Under the pieces are notes generated by a model. It made no database searches. It worked only from the letters and a program-made list of their open reading frames with translations, and had not been told where the DNA came from. Below, piece by piece: positions 17,563 to 23,818 of a stretch of DNA of 64,000 bases. The number at the start of each line of letters is the position of its first letter. Within the stretch, counting starts at the first letter, position 1. Made by a program: the position numbers and the translations under genes. Source of the DNA: Nitrospirota bacterium (GTDB lineage: Bacteria; Nitrospirota; Thermodesulfovibrionia; UBA6902); NCBI GenBank assembly GCA_016207885.1, contig JACQZE010000010.1, positions 35,760 to 99,759 of the forward strand, written 5' to 3'.

Positions 17563-19158
17563 ATGACAACAAAGCAAAACATTGAACTTAATGGCCAGTT
17601 CCTTCATGCCCTCCGTATCATTGAAGATTCTGACATGAATGTCTTTATCACAGGAAGGGCGGGCACGGGCAAGTCTACCTTGCTTCAGTATTTCAGGGAA
17701 TCCACGAAAAAGAATATCGCAGTACTTGCGCCGACCGGCGTTGCGGCAGTAAACGTCAAGGGGCAGACGATCCATTCATTCTTCAATTTCAGGATAGATG
17801 TTACCCCTGACACGGCCGGCAGGATAAAGCCGAGGGATAAAGAGATATACAAGAAGCTGGATGTTATTGTTATTGATGAAATATCAATGGTGAGGGCTGA
17901 CCTGCTGGACTGTGTTGATATATTCCTTAGAAAACACGGCAGGAAAAAGTCACTTCCGTTCGGCGGGATACAGATGATATTTATCGGGGACCTTTATCAG
18001 CTGCCGCCTGTTGTGACGTCAAGAGAAAGGGCTCTTTTTACGGATTACTACAAGAGCCCTTATTTCTTCAGCGCCAGGGTCTTTGATGATGACCTTTTCT
18101 CAAAGATGTCTGCTAAGAGTGCGCCTTTTGAAATGAACTTCATTGAGCTTGAAAAGGTCTACCGCCAGAAAGATCAGAAGTTTCTGGATATCCTCAACAG
18201 TATCAGAAATGATACTGTCACTGATGATGATATTGCAGAAATAAACAAGAGATATGATCCTGGTTTTGCCGAACCTCCCGGTGATTTTTATATTTACCTC
18301 ACAACGACAAATGCCCTTGCGGAAAAGATCAACATGATCAAGCTTGCGGCATTGAAAGGCAAAGAACTTAATTATAAGGGCATTGTAAACGGGGATTTTG
18401 AAGGCAGAACCCTTCCCACAGCCTTGGATCTTACGATTAAAGAAGGTTCACAGGTAATGCTCCTCAACAATGACTCACTCGGCCGCTGGATAAACGGAAG
18501 TATCGGCAGGATAGTACAGGTTGAGGAAGTCGGGGATGCTGCTGATGTCATGTGGGTGGAACTCTCTGACGGCGAGGTTGTGGATGTTACACCCTACAAA
18601 TGGGAGATGTACGAATTCTCATATGATAAAAAGACCTCCAGGATATTGTCTGAGAACATCGGTTCCTTTACTCAATATCCTCTCAGGCTCGCATGGGCGG
18701 TGACCATCCACAAATGTCAGGGCATGACTTTTGATAAAGTGATAATAGACGTCGGAAGCGGCACATTTTCTCACGGACAGCTTTATGTCGCATTGAGCCG
18801 GTGCACTACATTTAACGGGCTTGTACTGAAAAGATTAATCAATAAAAAAAATATCCTGCTCGACAGAAGGATCGTGGATTTTGTTACACGGTATCAGTAT
18901 AAAGAGGCAGAAAAGCATCTCTCGATCGAAGAGAGGTTTGCCATCATTGAGAATGCGATACTGTGGAAGAAAAAACTTGAGATAATATACCTGAAGACAA
19001 AAGATGAAAAATCAAAGAGAACTATCATCCCTGTATATGCCGGAGAGATGGAATATAAAGGCAGGAAATTTCCCGGCCTTAAGGCATTCTGCACCATTGC
19101 AAAGGGGGAGCGGGTATTTCACATGGAAAGGATACTTGATATGGAGATGGTTGACTGA
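17563..19158 (+). CDS. PIF1/RecD2-like SF1 helicase
   Basis: A 532-aa ATP-dependent helicase. Walker A is GRAGTGKST. APTGVAAVNVKGQTIHSFF is a PIF1-type motif, and VIDEISMVRADLLD is motif II. The C-terminal part has LAWAVTIHKCQGMTFDKVIID and LYVALSRCTTFNGL, the UvrD-like second motor. After the helicase core, about 70 residues are divergent. It follows the pseudouridine synthase by 34 bases. ATG at 17563 lacks a clear ribosome site. A short frame MRPAPAK at 17543 stops at its start codon (ATGA overlap). Confidence 0.9.
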   Translation: MTTKQNIELNGQFLHALRIIEDSDMNVFITGRAGTGKSTLLQYFRESTKKNIAVLAPTGVAAVNVKGQTIHSFFNFRIDVTPDTAGRIKPRDKEIYKKLDVIVIDEISMVRADLLDCVDIFLRKHGRKKSLPFGGIQMIFIGDLYQLPPVVTSRERALFTDYYKSPYFFSARVFDDDLFSKMSAKSAPFEMNFIELEKVYRQKDQKFLDILNSIRNDTVTDDDIAEINKRYDPGFAEPPGDFYIYLTTTNALAEKINMIKLAALKGKELNYKGIVNGDFEGRTLPTALDLTIKEGSQVMLLNNDSLGRWINGSIGRIVQVEEVGDAADVMWVELSDGEVVDVTPYKWEMYEFSYDKKTSRILSENIGSFTQYPLRLAWAVTIHKCQGMTFDKVIIDVGSGTFSHGQLYVALSRCTTFNGLVLKRLINKKNILLDRRIVDFVTRYQYKEAEKHLSIEERFAIIENAILWKKKLEIIYLKTKDEKSKRTIIPVYAGEMEYKGRKFPGLKAFCTIAKGERVFHMERILDMEMVD

Positions 19159-19190
19159 TATACAGAATTGCAACTGATTTAGTGCCGGGC

Positions 19191-20180
19191 TTATTCTATT
19201 ATAGATGCTGTAATTTCCTGCGTATCAGAGGCAGAAGACGGCAGGCCTGCTGTTAACTCCATAAAGCTTTTTGAGAGGATCTTCCTTGCGCTCGCATCAC
19301 GCACATTTCTGTCAGCAGATCCAAAAATTACCGCAATGACCCGTTCCCCATTTTTAGATACTGTTGCAGCAATGGAGAATCCGGCAGCCCTGAAGTATCC
19401 TGTTTTGAAGCCGTCACAGCCCTCAAAACTTCCGACAAGATGATTGTGGTTTCGCATAACAAGCGGTTTTGGACTGTCTGTGCGGAAAAGGCGCTCTTTT
19501 GTTGAAGTATATCTCAAGGCTTCCGGATGGTTAAGCAGTTCCAGGCATAACTTTGTTATATCCCGCGGGGTAGAAACATCCGGCTTGCCTTTGTCAGGAG
19601 GGAGGCCGTTCACAGTGGTAAAGGTGGTATCGGTCATGCCGAGTTCCTGCGCCCGCTTGTTCATGATAGCGATAAATTTGTCCTTGTTCCCTGTGTAATG
19701 AAGCGCAAGCGCAAGCGCCGCATCATTTGCTGACGGAATCATGAGGGCATAGATCAGGTCGTCCACAGTATGCACTTCGCGTTCTTTCAAATATACCTGT
19801 GATCCTCCGACCTTTGCTACTTCTGCTGATATAGTGACTTTGTCCTGAAGAGTTATATGTTTTGCTTCTATAGCCTCTAAAATAACAAGAAGGTTCATCA
19901 TCTTGACCATACTCGCAGGGTAGCCCTTAACATCCGGATTGTCCTCAAAAAGCACTTTGCTTGTAGCGGCATCAATTGCGATAGCGCCTAAATATGGATT
20001 TTTTGATATTTTTTGTAAACCAGACTTGAGTGCTTTTGTTTTGGCTTTCCTGGTCGTCTGTTTTTTCTTGATGGTTGTGGTATTTTTCTTGGCGGCGTAT
20101 GTTGAAGGTATCGGTATTGTGCATAGAAACGCAACAATAAGAAATGCAGAGATAAATAATAATAATGAATGTTTTTTCAT
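19191..20180 (-). CDS. dacA: D-alanyl-D-alanine carboxypeptidase (S11, DacA/PBP5-like)
   Basis: A periplasmic penicillin-binding protein that trims the terminal D-Ala from peptidoglycan stem peptides. A signal peptide covers about residues 1-30. Catalytic motifs are SMVK (SxxK), SAND (SxN) and KTG in FKTGYFRAAG. Length about 329 aa is at the short end of S11 enzymes. The ATG at 20180 gives a clean signal peptide; the ATG at 20186 adds two residues. It converges with the helicase gene and has its own promoter. Confidence 0.93.
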   Translation of the reverse strand: MKKHSLLLFISAFLIVAFLCTIPIPSTYAAKKNTTTIKKKQTTRKAKTKALKSGLQKISKNPYLGAIAIDAATSKVLFEDNPDVKGYPASMVKMMNLLVILEAIEAKHITLQDKVTISAEVAKVGGSQVYLKEREVHTVDDLIYALMIPSANDAALALALHYTGNKDKFIAIMNKRAQELGMTDTTFTTVNGLPPDKGKPDVSTPRDITKLCLELLNHPEALRYTSTKERLFRTDSPKPLVMRNHNHLVGSFEGCDGFKTGYFRAAGFSIAATVSKNGERVIAVIFGSADRNVRDASARKILSKSFMELTAGLPSSASDTQEITASIIE

Positions 20181-20203
20181 AGGCATTGTCTTTAACTTTT
20201 ATT

Positions 20204-20232
20204 ATTATATGAATTATGGAGTAATTAGACAA
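20204..20232 (-). promoter_or_regulatory. Sigma-70 promoter for dacA
   Basis: Reading the minus strand, TTGTCT (20232-20227) and TATAAT (20209-20204) are 17 bases apart. The start would be near 20197, only about 11-17 bases before the dacA ATG, and no Shine-Dalgarno is present. Confidence 0.75.
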
Positions 20233-20505
20233 GATTTTTTTTAACATGAATAATATTTTCACCACCCAAGCATCAATGTGATTTGCAGAAGGCCCATGTC
20301 GGTTAATAAAAAAATAATCTTTAACCAGCGCTCCGCAATAGAAAATATATCAAAGTTAATAAAAACAGATCAGGCAAAATCAATGAGGAATTCATCAGGT
20401 TTTCATATGCCTTTTTTTCTGTAATAAATCCTCAAATAGGGAATGCTCTCCATATGGTTTCAGATCTGCTTGAGTTAACCCATTGATTTTTATAATTCTT
20501 TAATA
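20233..20505. other. AT-rich intergenic region upstream of the sigma-54 promoter
   Basis: No gene is supported in this 270-base stretch. It is AT-rich and lies immediately upstream of the sigma-54 promoter, where enhancer sites for an NtrC-type activator and an IHF bend would be expected. I see a short palindrome CCATATGG at 20450-20457 but no convincing pair of activator sites. Confidence 0.5.
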
Positions 20506-20520
20506 TGGCATAAATTTTGC
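20506..20520 (+). promoter_or_regulatory. Sigma-54 promoter of the envelope operon
   Basis: TGGCA at 20506-20510 and TTGC at 20517-20520 place GG and GC dinucleotides exactly 10 bases apart, the defining spacing of -24/-12 promoters. Transcription would start near 20532. The downstream operon ends with a GAFTGA-bearing activator, which fits this promoter class. Confidence 0.75.
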
Positions 20521-20541
20521 TTTACAGTGGTAAACTGTAAA
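20521..20541 (+). promoter_or_regulatory. Palindrome over the predicted transcription start
   Basis: TTTACAGT (20521-20528) and ACTGTAAA (20534-20541) form a perfect 8-bp inverted repeat with a 5-base spacer. It begins directly after the -12 element and covers the predicted +1. It could be an operator or the first hairpin of the transcript. Confidence 0.6.
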
Positions 20542-20580
20542 ATTAGATATGATTGTCAAATTAAATAAGGGGAGGTGAGA

Positions 20581-20592
20581 ATGAGCAAGTAA
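20581..20592 (+). other. Minimal ORF (Met-Ser-Lys-stop) with strong ribosome site
   Basis: AAGGGGAGGTGAG directly precedes ATG AGC AAG TAA in the leader of the sigma-54 operon. This is the strongest Shine-Dalgarno of the region, yet the frame has only three codons. It may be a regulatory minimal ORF or the remnant of a lost gene. Confidence 0.45.
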
Positions 20593-20723
20593 AACAAGGT
20601 GGAACTGTAGTAAAATTAGAAGTAAGCAGTTAATCTGATAAAGATTATGTTGTTAAGCTTTTGAAAGAATTCAGGCAGCACAAAAAAATCAAACTAACGT
20701 ATTTTAAAAAGGGGAAAAGAAAA

Positions 20724-21320
20724 ATGTATAAGAAGATGATGAAGCAGATTGTCATGGTTTTAATAGTAGCAATGGTATTTGTCGGATGTGCCAAGAAGCC
20801 GGAAATGGAGCTCAACAGCGCTCAGGCTGCATTGACCGCTGCAATGGAAGAGGGAGCCAACAAGTACGCTAAAGACGAAGCAAAGGGCCTTAATGATGAG
20901 CTTCAGGCTGCATTAGATGAGATGAAGGTACAGGAAGGCAAGATATTCAAGAATTATGACAAGACAAAAGAGATGCTTGCTAAAGTAAATGGCGGTGCAG
21001 AAGCACTTAAGGCAAAGATCCCCGGCCTCAAACAGCAGGCTAAAGATGCTGCACAGGCTGCCGCAGATGGCGCAAAGGCATCTATTGAAGAGGCAAAGGC
21101 TCTGTTAGCAAAGGCACCAAGAGGCAAGGGTTCAATGGCAGATATCGAAATGATGAAGGCTGATGTAACCGGGCTTGAGGCTTCTCTTGCTGAAGTTCAG
21201 ACATTGATCGATACAGAAGAATACTTCGTTGCAGCAGATAAAGCCAATGTTATCAAGACCAGCGCAGCAGGCGTTATTGACGCGGTTAATCAGGCACTTG
21301 CGAAAAAAGGAAAAAAGTAG
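20724..21320 (+). CDS. Helical outer-membrane-type lipoprotein, possible Braun-lipoprotein analogue
   Basis: A 198-aa lipoprotein. The signal peptide MYKKMMKQIVMVLIVAMVFV is followed by the lipobox Cys at about residue 22. The mature part is Ala/Lys/Glu-rich and almost wholly helical, resembling DUF4398-type lipoproteins (assignment from memory). It ends AKKGKK, with a C-terminal Lys. ATG at 20724 is used because GGGG at 20711-20714 precedes it and because it starts the signal peptide. The gene follows the sigma-54 promoter and precedes two L,D-transpeptidases, enzymes that in E. coli attach Lpp's C-terminal Lys to peptidoglycan. A tethering role is inferred. Confidence 0.75.
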   Translation: MYKKMMKQIVMVLIVAMVFVGCAKKPEMELNSAQAALTAAMEEGANKYAKDEAKGLNDELQAALDEMKVQEGKIFKNYDKTKEMLAKVNGGAEALKAKIPGLKQQAKDAAQAAADGAKASIEEAKALLAKAPRGKGSMADIEMMKADVTGLEASLAEVQTLIDTEEYFVAADKANVIKTSAAGVIDAVNQALAKKGKK

Positions 21321-21368
21321 AAAGTAAGAAGTAGAATATAGAATCATGATTAATGGAGAGTTCTGGTT

Positions 21369-22466
21369 TTGAATAGGTTTTTGATAAGAAGTTTATTGAT
21401 TTTCTTATCGTTAATTAGTCTCTCAGGCTGTAAAGATGCACCAGTTCTTCCAGAGGTTACCAGGGCCAAGGCTCAGGAACATACCCTCTGGAAGGCTGGT
21501 GCAGAATTATATGCGCCTGAGGATTACAGGAGCTATATTTCAGCTCTGAAAAACGGCAGGGAACTTCTTGTAACTGAAAATTCGAAGTTTGCATTATTCC
21601 GGGATTATGAATCCGTACAGGAAAAATTCCGGAATATTATTTTAACCGGCGAAAAGGTGCAGCAAAAGATACAGGAAGAAAAAGACAAGATATCAAAAGT
21701 TGTAACGGATAAGACTGCATTTCTGAATGACAGGATAAGAACCATGAGAAGGCTGTCCTCATTTATTAATGAGGGGCGTATTTCATGTAAATCTCTGACA
21801 ACAGCTGAAGTTCTGCTGAGCGAATCACGATTGATGGCCAAGAAGGGAGATTTATTTGCTGCGGAAGACAAGCTTGAAGAAGTTTCCAAGTTTACGGAGT
21901 TGGCATTAAAAGTGATGTCGCCTATACTCAGCCGTTATTCTGACGAAGCCCAGATAAAGAAATGGCGTTCATGGGTCAATGAAACCATTCAAAAATCAAA
22001 AGACAGGGATATTTATTCGATCGTAGTGAGCAAGATCGATAAGAAGCTGATTATTTATAACAGAGGCATCCCATACAGGACATATGAAGTCGGCATCGGG
22101 ATCAACGGTTCAAAGGATAAGATGTATGCAGGCGACAGAGCTACACCCGAAGGGAAGTACAGCATTTCCAAGAAAACATCCAATAGCCGTTATTATAAAG
22201 CCCTGCATATCAACTATCCGAATGACGATGACCTGAAGCAGTTCTCTGTTCTCAAGAGAAAAGGAATTATTCCTAAAACAGCCCATATAGGCGGCCTTAT
22301 TGAAATACACGGCGGCGGAAAGAACGGAATGACCTATGGGTGTATAGCCATGGAGAATGCCCATATGGATGAGCTTTTCAAAATAGTTGATGTTGGTACC
22401 CCGATAGCTATAGTAGGATCTGTCGAGTTTGAAAACAGTATTTCATCAGCTATGAAGGGACTTTAA
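21369..22466 (+). CDS. Lipoprotein L,D-transpeptidase (YkuD)
   Basis: A 365-aa enzyme predicted to make or use 3-3 peptidoglycan cross-links. A TTG start at 21369 has GGAGAG about 8 bases upstream. A lipoprotein signal with lipobox LSGC ends near residue 21. Residues 30-210 are helical and resemble the preceding lipoprotein in layout (FRDYESVQEKF against FKNYDKTKEML). The YkuD domain covers about 220-355, with the catalytic His and Cys in IEIHGGGKNGMTYGCIAME. The stop overlaps the next gene by one base. Confidence 0.9.
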   Translation: MNRFLIRSLLIFLSLISLSGCKDAPVLPEVTRAKAQEHTLWKAGAELYAPEDYRSYISALKNGRELLVTENSKFALFRDYESVQEKFRNIILTGEKVQQKIQEEKDKISKVVTDKTAFLNDRIRTMRRLSSFINEGRISCKSLTTAEVLLSESRLMAKKGDLFAAEDKLEEVSKFTELALKVMSPILSRYSDEAQIKKWRSWVNETIQKSKDRDIYSIVVSKIDKKLIIYNRGIPYRTYEVGIGINGSKDKMYAGDRATPEGKYSISKKTSNSRYYKALHINYPNDDDLKQFSVLKRKGIIPKTAHIGGLIEIHGGGKNGMTYGCIAMENAHMDELFKIVDVGTPIAIVGSVEFENSISSAMKGL

Positions 22467-23116
22467 TGATGATCATTAAAAGAGCGGTACAGATATTAAT
22501 AGTACTGCTTGTTGCAGTCTTCTTTTCCCTGGAGGGTATTGGTTATTACCTTGCCGGCAGAAGCGGCAGCGCTGTTGTTGGTACTGGCGCGGAGAAGAAT
22601 TCCAAAGGGACTCCGGCTGCTTCATTCAAGGGCAGCCCTGCAGCTCTCAGAAAAAAGATCGCCTCTCTTTCTCCCAAAGGAATCTATATAATAATCGATA
22701 CCGCGAGAAACAGGCTTTATATGAAAAAGGGGGAGGAAATATTGCGTGAGGCTGTGATATCAACCGGCAGCGGCAGCATATTAAAAGACCCTTCCGGCAA
22801 GAGAGAATGGGTATTTGACACGCCAAGGGGTGAACGTACTGTAAAGTCGAAGATCACGAACCCGGCATGGGTGAAACCTGACTGGGCCTTTGTTGAGGAA
22901 GGTGAAGAGATACCTGCTGATAACAGGGACAGGGTTGAAACCGGGATGCTGGGGGATTATGCCCTTTCCATTGGTAACGGTTATTTGATCCACGGCACTT
23001 TATATACAAGACTGCTCGGGAGAAGTGTGACTCACGGATGCGTCAGGGTAGGGGACGAGGACCTTGAGTTTGTTTACAAGAATACACCGATAGGGTCGAA
23101 GGTGATAATTTTTTAG
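22466..23116 (+). CDS. L,D-transpeptidase (YkuD), membrane-anchored
   Basis: A 216-aa protein with an N-terminal hydrophobic anchor (about residues 7-30), an Ala/Ser/Gly-rich linker and a C-terminal YkuD domain from about residue 70. The domain opens with GIYIIIDTARNRLYMKKG. The catalytic motif is SVTHGCVRVGDED, with an upstream HG in YLIHGTLY. It starts on the last base of the previous stop and ends one base before the next gene. Confidence 0.9.
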   Translation: MMIIKRAVQILIVLLVAVFFSLEGIGYYLAGRSGSAVVGTGAEKNSKGTPAASFKGSPAALRKKIASLSPKGIYIIIDTARNRLYMKKGEEILREAVISTGSGSILKDPSGKREWVFDTPRGERTVKSKITNPAWVKPDWAFVEEGEEIPADNRDRVETGMLGDYALSIGNGYLIHGTLYTRLLGRSVTHGCVRVGDEDLEFVYKNTPIGSKVIIF

Positions 23117-23117
23117 A

Positions 23118-23792
23118 ATGCGTTTTTGGCGAGCAGTTTTTCTAATCCATATCTTTTTTATCCTCTTTATAAGCGCGGAAGCTTTTTCAGAAACACTGCC
23201 AGGCCGGGCGGAGGAACGCCTGCTTCAGTCAGAGCTGCAGGTTGCGCAGAAGACCAATATCTATTTCATCCTCGATCTGGAAAAGAACAGGATATACTTT
23301 AAAGCGCGCGGGATCGTATTAAAAGACCTGGAGATCAAGGAAAAAAGATTTTGGGGAGCGGCTGACACTGTAAAATTATATGTCATGACCGGTAAGGCCG
23401 CGCGTTCTGAACCTCGCAGAGATGAGGTCATACCGGAAAACATAAAAAAAGATGAAAAGGTTCCTGTACCGGCCATATCCACTCCCGCTCCCGCAAGTGA
23501 CCTCAAAGCGCTGGAAGTGGATGACATGCCTGCAAGCTTCATCCTTAAACTTGGTGAAGACCTGACCGTCTCAGTGAGGCCTGATAAGAAAGGGAAGATT
23601 CCCGGTCTTTATTCCATCGTCAATACATTAAACTGGTATATATCACAGCCGATGCTCACGGTGTGGCATACTTTGAAAAAGAGGCCGTATAGAGTATTGA
23701 ATCTGGTTTTGGATGAGAAGGATGCCCAAGCCTTGTACTGGTCGCTATATGAAGGCACAGAGGTTTTAATATACAATCCGCAGAACCATTAA
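23118..23792 (+). CDS. YkuD-like protein lacking catalytic residues
   Basis: A 224-aa exported protein with a signal peptide (about residues 1-23). IYFILDLEKNRIYFKARG matches the opening strands of the YkuD domain in the neighbouring gene. YWSLYEGTEVLIYNP matches its last strands. No HG...GC active-site motif is present, and a Pro/Ala-rich stretch (about 105-135) interrupts the middle. The relation to YkuD is my reading of short similarities, so the function is open: scaffold, inhibitor or regulator. Confidence 0.6.
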   Translation: MRFWRAVFLIHIFFILFISAEAFSETLPGRAEERLLQSELQVAQKTNIYFILDLEKNRIYFKARGIVLKDLEIKEKRFWGAADTVKLYVMTGKAARSEPRRDEVIPENIKKDEKVPVPAISTPAPASDLKALEVDDMPASFILKLGEDLTVSVRPDKKGKIPGLYSIVNTLNWYISQPMLTVWHTLKKRPYRVLNLVLDEKDAQALYWSLYEGTEVLIYNPQNH

Positions 23793-23818
23793 TTTGATCC
23801 GGGCTGATCCTTATCAAA

